Assembly (NCBI GenBank): GCA_003215775.1
Contig: QCJW01000013.1
Span: 1-48,582 of the forward strand
DNA: 48,582 nt
Direction: 5' to 3'
DNA from: Prochlorococcus sp. AG-409-G20
GTDB taxonomy: Bacteria; Cyanobacteriota; Cyanobacteriia; PCC-6307; Cyanobiaceae
Numbering within the stretch: position 1 is the first letter of the stretch; each line of letters opens with the position of its first letter. The notes under the pieces are model-generated. The model was not told where the DNA came from. It saw nothing but the letters and a program-made list of their open reading frames with translations, and did not search any database. Made by a program: the position numbers and the translations under genes. This document shows positions 1-8,819 of the stretch, piece by piece.

Positions 1-57
1 AGTTAGTTTGAATTGACTTGCTAGAGTATAAATTCGTGATATTAATTAATGTCTTAA

Positions 58-426
58 ATGTTTTCTCCACGAATATTACTTAGTTTGATCTATTTGATCT
101 TTGCAGTTTCCGGTGCGTTCCTCACTACAATTGAGAACATTCATTTTGTTCAGGAATATGGTCCTTATTTTAAGATTGATAAATTCATTGAACTTGCGAA
201 TGTTAATTCAGCTGCCAGGTCAATTTCTAGGGATCTCTTTGTTAGTGCGGGTGCGATTTTTTTGTGGATGTCTATAGAGGCTAGAAGGCTACAGATGAAG
301 AACTTTTGGATAGTCTTACTTGGGACATTCTTAATTGCATTTGCATTCTCGGCACCTTTGTTCCTTTTCCTAAGAGAACGTAGGCTAATGGAACTTGAAA
401 AAGAAGAAAAAGTCTCAGTAGAATAA
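58..426 (+). CDS. DUF2834 family small membrane protein
   Basis: This is a 122-residue protein of unknown function. It has a hydrophobic N-terminal segment (about residues 5-25), a second around residues 60-75, and a third at about 82-104. The pattern EARRLQMKNFW followed by a hydrophobic helix ending in PLFLFLRER matches the C-terminal half of DUF2834 proteins, which are common in cyanobacteria. A charged tail (EKEEK) follows the last helix. It probably sits in the thylakoid or plasma membrane. The upstream end of the window leaves only 57 bases before it, so its operon context cannot be judged. It converges with the MFS gene. The family assignment comes from recalled sequence resemblance; no biochemical role is known to me. 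Confidence 0.75.
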   Translation: MFSPRILLSLIYLIFAVSGAFLTTIENIHFVQEYGPYFKIDKFIELANVNSAARSISRDLFVSAGAIFLWMSIEARRLQMKNFWIVLLGTFLIAFAFSAPLFLFLRERRLMELEKEEKVSVE

Positions 427-430
427 CAAT

Positions 431-445
431 CTCCAGTGATTGGAG
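431..445. terminator. weak hairpin between convergent genes
   Basis: CTCCA and TGGAG form a 5-bp stem with a 5-nt loop, located exactly between the stop codons of the DUF2834 gene and the convergent MFS gene. No U-run follows directly on either strand (a T6 run occurs about 10 nt later on the plus strand), so the terminator call is weak. Confidence 0.25.
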
Positions 446-452
446 TAACGGA

Positions 453-1676
453 TCAGTTTTTTGAGGAACTTATTTTCGTATTTACCGTTGGCAATGCTAA
501 TAAACATAAAATTCCTAAAACAATCCACAATGTAAAAGCATGGCCTTGGCTATCAATTATCTTCCCTGCAATTACTGGCGAGAAGAAAGCACTAATTGCA
601 AAGCATTGAGAAAACATAGCCATTGCAATACCTCTTCTCTTGTTAGGTGTTATGGATATCACCGCTTCTGTTGCTGTAGGGAGGAAGGCAGCTAAGGCAC
701 ATGCTAGTGGTAGTTGTGCAAAAAAGATAACTAGAATCCCATTTCTAATTATTCCTGATAATCCTAATAGAAGGCATCCAATACTAAAACTTGAAAAGCT
801 GAACTTTAGGCCATATTTAAAATCATGCTCCGATAACCACTTCCCTATTGGCCATTGAAAAATTACTAATAAAATTAGTTGAACTGATATTAGTGAACTA
901 CTTAAGCTTTCTTTTATAGGTGGTCTGACCAAACCACCTTTAACCAAATCAATTGGTAGTGCACTTTGCAAAAGAGATAGGATTGATGTTGCCAATAAAC
1001 TTAGCCCTAGCAGGGTAAAAATTGGCTGGAGCCAACTTTTAGAGTTGTTCAATTTCTTCTTAAAATTTATGAATAAAGATTCTTTTGCTCTTATTTCTTT
1101 TATGTCATTTGAACTTTTAAAAGTTTTTTTGTAAAGAACAGACAATAGTAAAGCCATGAAAAATATATCAATTAAATAAACTGATCTAATTAATCCTAAC
1201 CAAGCAAATATTGAACCAATCAGAGCCCCAAGACTTACTCCTAGTGCATCTGCGCTTCTGACCAATGCAAATCCTTTGATAGAAGGAAAATTTAAGCAAC
1301 TTGAAGGAACGGCTAACTCAACGGCTGGCCAGTAAAATCCTGCTGCAACACCTATTAAGATTTGTCCTTGCATATATGAGTTATATGTATTTGCGTTAAA
1401 TAAAATTAGGTCCGCAATAATCGCAATAACAGCAGCCCATCTTACTGGTGAGGAGTAATTTGTTCCTTTATCCATGCACCAACCACTTATTAATCTTGCA
1501 AGAGTTCCTGCTAAGGCTGCAGCTGCCAGCCCGCTTCCGATTTGAGTTGCAGAAAAGCTTATTTGGTTGAAAATTAATGGTGTTAGATAGATAACTCCGC
1601 CAGCTCCACAGGATGCTATTAATCTTGCCCTGGTTATTAACCGTAGGGCTGAGGGAAACTGGTTCCACCAATCCAT
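453..1676 (-). CDS. Major facilitator superfamily transporter
   Basis: This is a 12-helix MFS permease of about 407 residues from the chosen ATG. The N-terminal half has the short basic MFS loop motif (ARLISGWCMDKGTNYSSP) between helices 2 and 3. A charged central loop (about residues 180-225) separates the two six-helix bundles, and the C-terminal half repeats the architecture. The substrate cannot be read from sequence; drug, sugar or metabolite efflux are all possible. The reading frame extends to a TTG at 1706, but the ATG at 1676 gives a start just before the first predicted helix and avoids overlapping the divergent hydrolase. It stands alone on the minus strand here, head-to-head with the hydrolase gene with almost no intergenic space. 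Confidence 0.85.
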   Translation of the reverse strand: MDWWNQFPSALRLITRARLIASCGAGGVIYLTPLIFNQISFSATQIGSGLAAAALAGTLARLISGWCMDKGTNYSSPVRWAAVIAIIADLILFNANTYNSYMQGQILIGVAAGFYWPAVELAVPSSCLNFPSIKGFALVRSADALGVSLGALIGSIFAWLGLIRSVYLIDIFFMALLLSVLYKKTFKSSNDIKEIRAKESLFINFKKKLNNSKSWLQPIFTLLGLSLLATSILSLLQSALPIDLVKGGLVRPPIKESLSSSLISVQLILLVIFQWPIGKWLSEHDFKYGLKFSFSSFSIGCLLLGLSGIIRNGILVIFFAQLPLACALAAFLPTATEAVISITPNKRRGIAMAMFSQCFAISAFFSPVIAGKIIDSQGHAFTLWIVLGILCLLALPTVNTKISSSKN

Positions 1677-1687
1677 GGGATTAAACG

Positions 1688-3322
1688 TTGGGAAAAAAGC
1701 GTTCAATAGTTAAGAGGTTTGCGTTGGGGCTGTTCAGCAGTCTGTTTTTTCTGCTGTCTGGCATTACAACCATGAGAGGTGCGGAGAGATTAGAGGTTCA
1801 GTTGGACGGGATGTCTATTCCAATTTCAATTGAAGACCTAGCGAATTGGTCTATAGCCAAAGGTAACTATGAGTCCGAATTAGCCTCTTGGATAGAACTA
1901 ATGGATGCTCAGAGTAGATCTGGCTTGTTGAAATTACTTAATGCTCCTCTTCTTAAAGATAGAAGTATGGCTAGGCAATTGTTACGTAGTTGGGTAGGTC
2001 GTGAATTACTGGATGAGCTTAGCGACCTTATTAGATTGGATGAAGATAGAAGTGGGAAGAAAGTTTTTAGTACTTTTGAATTCCTTTTAGATAGTCAGCC
2101 TGAAGTAACTACTCTTGATCTCCTGCAGTCACTACCAGCAGAAAGTATTTATTTAGATTTAGATTCTTTGTTGAGACTTGCTAAGCGTTGGCGAAATGAA
2201 CTTGTCAAGCAACAAGAACTTCTAGCTTCATTTGGAAGCATTGACTTAAATAAAAAAGACTTAGCTAAAGAAATTGAATTTCAACCAAGTCTGAAGCAAA
2301 ACAGAAACAGAAATAGAAATAGAAATAGAAATAGATCTTTCTACAAGATAAAAACCTTAGAAGTCTCACATCGAATTGATCCCTTGAAGTTGGAGATCTG
2401 GATACCCAATGAAAATGACCTTAAAAGATTAAGTTGGATTGTCTTTATGCCCGGCCTAGGGGGTAGCCAGGATCATTTTCGATGGCTTGCGCGAAGACTA
2501 AGTGCAAATGGGTGGTCAGTAGTTCTTCTAGAGCATCCAGGTAGTGATTCAAAAGCAGTAGAGGGCCTATTGAAAGGCATGCATCCAGCGCCAGGGGCTG
2601 AAGTGTTGCCAGGAAGATTATCGGACTTGAATCAAGTTTTGCTGGCTAAAGAACAAGGTGTTTTGGAGGTGCAGGGCGAAAAATTAGTTCTTATGGGTCA
2701 TTCTTTAGGTGCATTGACTTCCTTGCTTGCTTCAGGTATTGAACTAGAAGAAGGATTAGTAGAAAGATGCAAAAATGCGCTGGATGATCTTTCTTTAACT
2801 AACCTGTCCCAATTTCTACAGTGTCAATTAGTTGATGTCCAGTTAAATAAAGTTCAGAAAATTTCAGATTTAGGAGCTATTGTTGCTATTAATAGTTTTG
2901 GTAGTTTGTTATGGCCAAGATCAACTAATGCTGCTATTTCAGTACCTGTATTATTTGCTGGTGGAAGTCTTGATTTAATTACTCCTCCTTTAACAGAGCA
3001 GCTAGGGTTGTTAAAGTCTTTGTCATTGCATCCCTCAAGTAGAGCCTTGTTGATTGAAGGGGCTAGTCATTTTTCTCCTATTAGAGTTGAAGGGCAGATT
3101 AATAACGCCAAGGGCGATGATTTGTTTAAGCTAGGTGAAGCATTGGTTGGTGTTCAGCCTTTAACTGTTCAGAAATTACTAGGTAGTCAAATAATAGAAT
3201 TTCTTGAAGGATATGAAACAGGTAAAGAACTAGATTCTTTAGTCCAGAAAGACTATGGAGAAGTTAAAATGCATATGTTAGATAGAATTTCAATTGAAAG
3301 ATTGCTTGGCAGTCAATATTGA
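1688..3322 (+). CDS. Secreted alpha/beta hydrolase of the cyanobacterial DUF1400 type
   Basis: The start is a TTG with GGGA 7 nt upstream. A signal peptide is clear: a basic KKRSIVKR n-region, a hydrophobic stretch of about 18 residues, then mature protein beginning near residue 32. Residues of about 35-170 resemble the DUF1400 module found before hydrolase domains in cyanobacteria. The hydrolase core follows, with an oxyanion region (FMPGLGGS), a nucleophile elbow GHSLGA (catalytic Ser) and a C-terminal GASHFSP that would hold the catalytic His. The family includes lipase/esterase- and dienelactone-hydrolase-like enzymes; the substrate is unknown. An (Asn-Arg)6 tract sits between the two modules. 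The gene overlaps the convergent ABC permease by 10 bp. Confidence 0.8.
   Translation: MGKKRSIVKRFALGLFSSLFFLLSGITTMRGAERLEVQLDGMSIPISIEDLANWSIAKGNYESELASWIELMDAQSRSGLLKLLNAPLLKDRSMARQLLRSWVGRELLDELSDLIRLDEDRSGKKVFSTFEFLLDSQPEVTTLDLLQSLPAESIYLDLDSLLRLAKRWRNELVKQQELLASFGSIDLNKKDLAKEIEFQPSLKQNRNRNRNRNRNRSFYKIKTLEVSHRIDPLKLEIWIPNENDLKRLSWIVFMPGLGGSQDHFRWLARRLSANGWSVVLLEHPGSDSKAVEGLLKGMHPAPGAEVLPGRLSDLNQVLLAKEQGVLEVQGEKLVLMGHSLGALTSLLASGIELEEGLVERCKNALDDLSLTNLSQFLQCQLVDVQLNKVQKISDLGAIVAINSFGSLLWPRSTNAAISVPVLFAGGSLDLITPPLTEQLGLLKSLSLHPSSRALLIEGASHFSPIRVEGQINNAKGDDLFKLGEALVGVQPLTVQKLLGSQIIEFLEGYETGKELDSLVQKDYGEVKMHMLDRISIERLLGSQY
2300..2335 (+). repeat. In-frame hexanucleotide repeat encoding (Asn-Arg)6
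   Basis: Six tandem copies of AAY-AGA (two with AAC, four with AAT) encode alternating Asn-Arg inside the alpha/beta hydrolase gene. The six-base unit keeps the reading frame whatever the copy number. The tract lies in a linker between the N-terminal module and the catalytic domain. Confidence 0.95.
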
Positions 3323-4332
3323 ACTCTGGGGTCTATACATGCAACTATTATATCAACTACTATGCTTATTAATACAACTAAAGAAGCAATTACTACTACT
3401 ATTCCTTGAACCACAGGATAATCTCTTTGGTTTATTGCCTCTTGTAGTCGCATTGCAATTCCTGGCCATGAGAACGTTAACTCTATTAATAGAGCGCCCC
3501 CAATAAGTGAAGCAATTGTTATACCTGCAATTGTTAATACAGGCAAAAGAGAATTTGGCAATGCATGTGCTAAAACAACTCTTGTCTCGTTAATCCCTCT
3601 GCTTCTTGTAGCTTCTATGTGGCCAGCCTTAAGTTCTTTGGATAGGTTCAATCTTAATGATCGGCTAAATATTCCACTTAACAGAATCCCAAGTGTAATT
3701 GCTGGTAATATTAGATGTCTTAATGCTCCTTGAAGATTAACCCAATCTCTACTCATAAGGCTGTCTAAAATAAAATAACCTGTTTGTTCAGGTTGTACCA
3801 AATATGGAGGAAATCTACCTCCAATAGGCAGCCATCCTAGATATACTGCAAATATAAACTGAATAATCATTGCTGCCCAGAAAGGAGGCAATGCATATGT
3901 AGTTATCCCATATAACCTACCAGCAAGATCAGTTTTTCCTTCTGGTTTTGCTATGCCGCTTAAGCCAATGGAAATACCAATTAATCCAGCAATAATTAAT
4001 GCACATAGACTTAATTCAATTGTTGCAGGTAAGGCTTTTTGAATAATTTCAACCACAGGCTCTTTATTGATAAGAGCTTCTCCTAAGTCTCCATGAAACA
4101 GGTTTATGATATAAATAAAATATTGTTCAATTAAAGTCTTGTTAAGCCCTAGTTGTTCTCTTAAAGCATCTTTTGCAATCAGATCTGCACGATTCCCAAG
4201 TATTGCGTCTACAGGATCTCCTGGTGCAATTCTGAGTAGTATAAATACTAAAGTAGATATTATCCAGAGCATTAATGGTGCTATGCACAATCTAGATGCG
4301 CTGTATATCAGTAGTGTTTTTAATCTTCCCAT
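3313..4332 (-). CDS. Oligopeptide/nickel-type ABC transporter permease (DppB/OppB family)
   Basis: The 339-residue membrane protein has the six-helix arrangement of the DppB/OppB permeases. The N-terminal helix is followed by a periplasmic region with the family signature RIAPGDPVDAILG, and a cytoplasmic EAA-type loop (IEATRSRGINETRVVLAHALPNS) contacts the ATPase. It would form a heterodimer with a DppC-type partner to import peptides or similar solutes. The start ATG at 4332 lies inside the 3' end of the binding-protein gene (13-nt overlap), so the two are co-translated. No DppC permease and no ATPase gene is nearby, so the rest of the transporter must be encoded elsewhere or shared. Confidence 0.9.
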   Translation of the reverse strand: MGRLKTLLIYSASRLCIAPLMLWIISTLVFILLRIAPGDPVDAILGNRADLIAKDALREQLGLNKTLIEQYFIYIINLFHGDLGEALINKEPVVEIIQKALPATIELSLCALIIAGLIGISIGLSGIAKPEGKTDLAGRLYGITTYALPPFWAAMIIQFIFAVYLGWLPIGGRFPPYLVQPEQTGYFILDSLMSRDWVNLQGALRHLILPAITLGILLSGIFSRSLRLNLSKELKAGHIEATRSRGINETRVVLAHALPNSLLPVLTIAGITIASLIGGALLIELTFSWPGIAMRLQEAINQRDYPVVQGIVVVIASLVVLISIVVDIIVACIDPRVQY

Positions 4333-5921
4333 TGATTTAGTTTCTCTAATTTGCTAATCAAAAGATAACCACTACTATCGAATTCAGGTTTGATGATATT
4401 AAGTTGTGACCAAGCTAAAGGATTGACTAGCCACACTGGTAAATATGATGCACCTTTAGCAGCATAATCTTCAATAGTTTTAAGCAATTCTGTACGCTTG
4501 CTTCCTGTCTCTTTGTCACTATCTTCTAATAATGATTGTATTAAATATGAAGCCCAAAAGCTTCCGCTTGATGCTGACTCTCCAATTACACAATTAGTTT
4601 GATTAATTTTCTTGCAACTAAGAAAGGGAGTTAAGTAGTTATTCGGATCAGGATATGTACCTCTCCAGTCAAGCATGACAAGCTCAAATGCACCTAGTCC
4701 TAATTGTCTATAAACAGTTGTAGATTCAACTCCTTGAAGTTCCATTTTAATACAGTCTTGTAAATCACGTTTTAATTGAGCTTGCCATGTAAGAGCCAAT
4801 AATTTGTCAGACGGGACATTAGAGCGGAAAGTGAATGGGAGATTTAGTTTTTTTCCATTACAGTAACCTAATTTTTTTAATAATGTTTGAGTCTTAACTG
4901 GATTATATGCTGGCCAAGGTGCTTTCTCTTTATTCCATAAATTTGGAGGCACTAATGACCAAAGTGGTTTTCGTAGTCCATAAGTTACTCTATTGCTAAT
5001 CAGCTCTCTATCAATACTATACAGAAGAGATTCTCTTACTAATTGGCTATCAAAAGGCGGGCTGTTTGATCTTAGTGTTATATATCCAATTTCTAGTGCA
5101 GGTCCTATGCCTTCATTAATAAGTCCATCTTTTGCCATTTTATTAAGAGCTTTTAGGTGATCTGCATTCATTGAGTTAGATAAAAGTACATCAATTTCAC
5201 CACTTTTTAAGGCTCCAAATAGGGAAGTTGAATTACTTAGAGTTATTAAGTCAATACCTGTATTCTTTGGATTTTCTCCCCAGTATTTCCCAAAGGGTAC
5301 TATTCGTTGTTGAAGAGAGTTGAATTTTATTAGTTTGTATGGGCCCGTTCCAATAAATTCCTTATTAAGGAAAGTATCTTTGTGTTTTGAATATGATTTC
5401 GGTGAGATTGGTGTTAGATTAACTGAAGTAAGTAATGCTGGTAAAGAGCTGGACTTCCTTGTGAGTTTTATGTTTAATAAGTATTCATCAGCTGCATTTA
5501 CGGATTCAATTCTTCCATCTAAAATATAATTGAGTCTTCCTATCTTCTTGAATCGATTAATGCTAAATGCCATTGCTTTTGCATTGAATTTAGTTCCATC
5601 ATGAAATAAAACGTCATCCCTAAGCTTGATTGATATTCTTTTGCCGTCTTTACTTATTATGGGCATTGCTATTGCTAGATTTGGTATTAACTTTCCATGT
5701 TTATTGATTTTGTAGAGAGTATCACCTAGTGCGCTAATAAGCTGAAGAGAATGGAAAGAACTTGCTTGAGCTGGATCAATTGAACTTATTTTTCCTGCGC
5801 TTGCTATTGTTAAACGGGAGTTCAGAAGTTTGGACTTGCATGATGCTTGACTTAAGCAAAGAATGCAAGTGGATATTGTTATGCAGGTCGACAACAGATT
5901 CTGAGCATATTTCTTTTTCAC
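4320..5921 (-). CDS. ABC transporter substrate-binding protein, SBP_bac_5 (peptide/nickel) family
   Basis: The 533-residue protein starts with GTG and a lysine-rich n-region followed by a hydrophobic stretch ending in SQASC, so it is exported; Cys28 may carry a lipid anchor, although the lipobox is imperfect. The body shows family-5 binding-protein landmarks: DPAQASSFHSLQLISALGDTL near the N terminus, LRDDVLFHDGTKFNA, and GTGPYKL, with an SIDRELI segment in the second lobe. These proteins capture oligopeptides, nickel complexes or similar ligands and pass them to DppB/C-type permeases. The coding region overlaps the downstream permease start. The ligand cannot be inferred from sequence. Confidence 0.9.
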   Translation of the reverse strand: MKKKYAQNLLSTCITISTCILCLSQASCKSKLLNSRLTIASAGKISSIDPAQASSFHSLQLISALGDTLYKINKHGKLIPNLAIAMPIISKDGKRISIKLRDDVLFHDGTKFNAKAMAFSINRFKKIGRLNYILDGRIESVNAADEYLLNIKLTRKSSSLPALLTSVNLTPISPKSYSKHKDTFLNKEFIGTGPYKLIKFNSLQQRIVPFGKYWGENPKNTGIDLITLSNSTSLFGALKSGEIDVLLSNSMNADHLKALNKMAKDGLINEGIGPALEIGYITLRSNSPPFDSQLVRESLLYSIDRELISNRVTYGLRKPLWSLVPPNLWNKEKAPWPAYNPVKTQTLLKKLGYCNGKKLNLPFTFRSNVPSDKLLALTWQAQLKRDLQDCIKMELQGVESTTVYRQLGLGAFELVMLDWRGTYPDPNNYLTPFLSCKKINQTNCVIGESASSGSFWASYLIQSLLEDSDKETGSKRTELLKTIEDYAAKGASYLPVWLVNPLAWSQLNIIKPEFDSSGYLLISKLEKLNQWED

Positions 5922-5964
5922 ATTTTTTTTTTAGCATTGTTTAATATAGCGTTATTATTTTAAG

Positions 5965-6207
5965 TTAATCAGATTTGTTTTCTCTCTTGGAAAAGCAAAT
6001 TATTTCTTCCAGAGAAATTTCAATAACAGGAGTTCCTTTTGGGAGTAATGGCCATTTTCTCACCCAGCACTTTTGATGATCCAGGTCAATTCCAATTACT
6101 TGGAATAATTCATCATGGTTAATAAGTTGAACCCAGTCTCCTTGACCTAATTTGAAGCATTGCTTGATTTCATCTTTTTTTGTCACCTTTTCTTTGATAG
6201 ACGACAT
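5965..6207 (-). CDS. Small conserved-type hypothetical protein (80 aa)
   Basis: I do not recognise a family. The ATG-initiated ORF encodes 80 residues with a basic N terminus and a compact beta-rich centre (GDWVQLINHDELFQVIGI, then WVRKWPLLPKGTP), suggestive of an SH3-like barrel. It ends in an acidic helix and a basic tail. No signal peptide or membrane helix is visible. It sits on the minus strand 43 bp upstream of the ABC binding protein and downstream of hom, with 107 bp separating it from hom, so it may be the first gene of the unit reading into the ABC genes. Coding is supported by the protein-like composition and operon position. Confidence 0.55.
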   Translation of the reverse strand: MSSIKEKVTKKDEIKQCFKLGQGDWVQLINHDELFQVIGIDLDHQKCWVRKWPLLPKGTPVIEISLEEIICFSKRENKSD

Positions 6208-6314
6208 ACAAGCTAATGAAAAGAGAAAAGATTGAAAATCAGGAGCAATTCGACTTTTGCTTTCCTATTACCACTGTTAGCTACTCATTTCATTCTTGAC
6301 CAGGGTTGTATGGC

Positions 6315-7631
6315 TTATAGGCAACACATTTTGGCTTCAACCCCAATGACAGCTGTAAGTTCTTTGATCTCGTCAAGAGAATGCTTCATTTGTCCCTGAC
6401 TGACTTTGTGAGTGATTACAACTATTTCGGCACCTGACGAATTTGCATCAAATTGAACAATTGATTGAATCGATACATTTTGTTTTCCAAATATGTTGCC
6501 TATATGTCCAATTACTCCTGGTGAGTCTTCAGTCTTTAGACGAAGATAGTTTTTCTGAACTATGTCATTTGGATTAGCTAGATGGCATTTTCTCCAGCTT
6601 GTTGCAGCTAGAAGAGGGTCTAAGTATTGATTTGAATCTCCTAATAATCTGATTCCTGCAATATTCAGAATGTCCGCAACAACCGCTGAAGCAGTAGGGC
6701 CAGCCCCAGCTCCAGGGCCATAAAACATTACTTCTCCTATGGGTTCGCCTTCGATAAGAATGGCATTATTTACACCGTTTACTCCTGCAAGGGGATGATC
6801 TCTAGGAACCAAGGTGGGTTGAACCCATACAGCCAATGGAAGTGAATTTGGAACTTCATTCCCTTTATTTAATCTTTCGGAAACGGCTAAAAGCTTTATT
6901 GCATAACCAAGTTGATTAGCATAGTCAATATCTCGACTTTGAAGACTAGTTATTCCTTGGGTTGGAATTGATGATCTGTCTATATTTCCGCCAAATGCAA
7001 GACCACTTAGTATTGCAATTTTGTCAGCCGCATCTAATCCTTCAACATCAGCCGCGGGATTGGCTTCTGCATAGCCAAGTGATTGGGCGTCATTTAAGAC
7101 TTTTTCGTATACTTCATCTCCCTTAGCCATCCTTGAGAGGATGTAGTTTGTGGTTCCGTTAATTATGCCAGTAACCCTATTTAATTTATTGCCTCCAAGA
7201 GATTGCTTTAGAGGTTCGATAATTGGAATGCCTCCACCAACGGCGGCTTCAATAAGAACATAAACTCCAGACTTATTTGCAGCTTGGGCAATCTCTTCAC
7301 CATGACGAGCAATAACTGCTTTATTTGCTGTGACTACTGATTTACCAGCTTTTATGGCTCTCATAATTAGAGTTCTTGCTGGTTCAATTCCTCCTATTAC
7401 TTCAACTACAACATCTACAGATGGGTTATCTACAACTGAGATGGCATCGTCTGTCAGAATTGTTGAAGGGAATGTTGTTGATCTTGTCCTGCTTAGATCT
7501 TTGACTGCAATTTTTACTATTTCAATATCAGAAACAAGTGGATGTCTATCTGTAGGGTTTTGAAGAATACTTGCGACACCAGAACCTACTGTCCCTAGTC
7601 CAAGAAGCCCAACTCCAACTTTTTTACTCAT
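6315..7631 (-). CDS. hom: Homoserine dehydrogenase
   Basis: It catalyses NAD(P)H-dependent reduction of aspartate semialdehyde to homoserine, the branch point to threonine and methionine. The protein is about 438 residues. It has an N-terminal Rossmann motif (GLGTVGSG), an NKA(V) catalytic/cofactor segment (VVTANKAVIARHG), the substrate-domain signature GIINGTTNYILSRM, and a C-terminal ACT domain (DSPGVIGHIGNIFG) that usually binds the feedback inhibitor threonine. The frame extends to a TTG at 7643, but the ATG at 7631 is preceded by GGAG at ideal spacing, so I chose it. It lies in a minus-strand run downstream of sufE. Confidence 0.96.
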   Translation of the reverse strand: MSKKVGVGLLGLGTVGSGVASILQNPTDRHPLVSDIEIVKIAVKDLSRTRSTTFPSTILTDDAISVVDNPSVDVVVEVIGGIEPARTLIMRAIKAGKSVVTANKAVIARHGEEIAQAANKSGVYVLIEAAVGGGIPIIEPLKQSLGGNKLNRVTGIINGTTNYILSRMAKGDEVYEKVLNDAQSLGYAEANPAADVEGLDAADKIAILSGLAFGGNIDRSSIPTQGITSLQSRDIDYANQLGYAIKLLAVSERLNKGNEVPNSLPLAVWVQPTLVPRDHPLAGVNGVNNAILIEGEPIGEVMFYGPGAGAGPTASAVVADILNIAGIRLLGDSNQYLDPLLAATSWRKCHLANPNDIVQKNYLRLKTEDSPGVIGHIGNIFGKQNVSIQSIVQFDANSSGAEIVVITHKVSQGQMKHSLDEIKELTAVIGVEAKMCCL

Positions 7632-7681
7632 AGAGTTCTCCAAGGATGAGTTAAAAAAAATAGTTTTAAGTTTCTACAGTC

Positions 7682-8131
7682 TTACTTATGGGAGAGGTTC
7701 CTGGCTTGGGCCTGCATGTTTAACAGAATATTAAGGAACCCATTTGCTCTTGATGGTGTCAAGCTGCCTTGAAGGCCAGTAGCTTTTATAAATTCTGGAT
7801 CAACTGCTATGACCTCTTCGGGTGTCAGGTCGTTAAGCCCTTGAATTAGAAGAGCTAACAAACCTTTAGTTATTAGAGCATCTGAGTATCCTTGCCATTT
7901 GATTTTGCCTTCGACTAGCTCACCGAGTATATAAACTTCAGATATACATCCTTTAACTTTTACTGCTTTTTCTAGATGTTCAATTGGCATCTGAGGAAAC
8001 TTCTTGGCAAGCCAAAGAATGTATTCATACCGTCTCTTTTGATCAGTAGTGCTGCTTAGACGTTCAATTGTCTTGTCAAGGAATGTGCTCCCAAAGGTTT
8101 TCCTAGATGATATTTCAGTGGACCTAACCAT
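7682..8131 (-). CDS. sufE: SufE-family sulfur acceptor for Fe-S cluster assembly
   Basis: SufE accepts persulfide sulfur from the cysteine desulfurase SufS and hands it to the SufBCD scaffold, the main iron-sulfur assembly route in cyanobacteria. This 149-residue protein carries the family core: an RYEYILWLAKKFP helix, the sulfur-accepting Cys62 in VKGCISEVY, and the GLLALLIQGLNDLTPEEV region, ending with an SLTPSRANGF motif typical of SufE. No fused BolA domain is present, unlike some plant SufE proteins. It sits on the minus strand between hom and the 5-FCL gene, about 50 bp upstream of hom. Confidence 0.93.
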   Translation of the reverse strand: MVRSTEISSRKTFGSTFLDKTIERLSSTTDQKRRYEYILWLAKKFPQMPIEHLEKAVKVKGCISEVYILGELVEGKIKWQGYSDALITKGLLALLIQGLNDLTPEEVIAVDPEFIKATGLQGSLTPSRANGFLNILLNMQAQARNLSHK

Positions 8132-8223
8132 ATGAAGGCTTTAGTTCAATGAGCTGCATTAGATTAGATGGTCACTGAGTTTTTATCTAATAGGTAGAAT
8201 TGATTTTGGGTAGCTTGTTGTAA

Positions 8224-8811
8224 TTAAGGGATCAGAGATCTCATAGTTTCTCCGTCTTCAGTAATCCATCCTTCGAAAGGGATATCAAATTTACCTCTGG
8301 GTAATGGACTCTTAGATACACATGCTCTTGGAAGGACGACAAGAGAAGGTATTGATTTCCAGGCAGTTTTACTTCTTAAACGATCAAAGAAGCCTCCGCC
8401 ATATCCAAGTCTATAGCCGTCATTGTCAATTGCGATTGCAGGAACAATTAAGAGTGCCATGTCTTTAGCTTCCAAAGATGGTTCGGCTAGGGGCGCTGGA
8501 ATTCCCCAAAAATCTTTTTTTAAAGATTTCTTTGTCCATGGATGGTAACTAATCAGTCCATCTGAATGAGCGGCTGGGAGAGCAATACGTTCTTGATAAG
8601 TGTTCTTTAAGAATCTAATATCGACTTCTCCTTCAAGTGGCCAGTAAATTCCTAGGTAATTTCTCGAGTCTTCAAGTTTTAGTCGGGTACTTAATACAGT
8701 TACTACTTCTTTAATGATTAATTTGTGGGTTCCAGGTAGGGCTTTTGTTCTTATTTCTCGGAAATGTATTCTTTGTTGTTTCTTTTGGTTACTCAGCATT
8801 GTCTCTATCAT
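8224..8811 (-). CDS. 5-formyltetrahydrofolate cyclo-ligase
   Basis: This enzyme converts 5-formyl-THF to 5,10-methenyl-THF using ATP, returning the folate to the one-carbon pool. The sequence has the N-terminal basic helix (REIRTKALPG), the central YWPLEGEVDIRFL segment and the diagnostic C-terminal glycine-rich ATP/folate motif GYRLGYGGGFFDRL. The frame extends to a TTG at 8835 that would overlap ruvC by 16 nt. The ATG at 8811, eight bases after the ruvC stop, is more likely, and an ATG at 8799 is also possible. It is the third gene of the chlI-ruvC-5FCL unit. The folate role fits the folD gene elsewhere in the window, but the two are not linked. Confidence 0.9.
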   Translation of the reverse strand: MIETMLSNQKKQQRIHFREIRTKALPGTHKLIIKEVVTVLSTRLKLEDSRNYLGIYWPLEGEVDIRFLKNTYQERIALPAAHSDGLISYHPWTKKSLKKDFWGIPAPLAEPSLEAKDMALLIVPAIAIDNDGYRLGYGGGFFDRLRSKTAWKSIPSLVVLPRACVSKSPLPRGKFDIPFEGWITEDGETMRSLIP

Positions 8812-8819
8812 CTGAATAA

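Noticed and set aside
640-858. 72-codon ORF antisense to the MFS transporter
   Set aside because: Shadow frame of a clear membrane-protein gene with no independent support.
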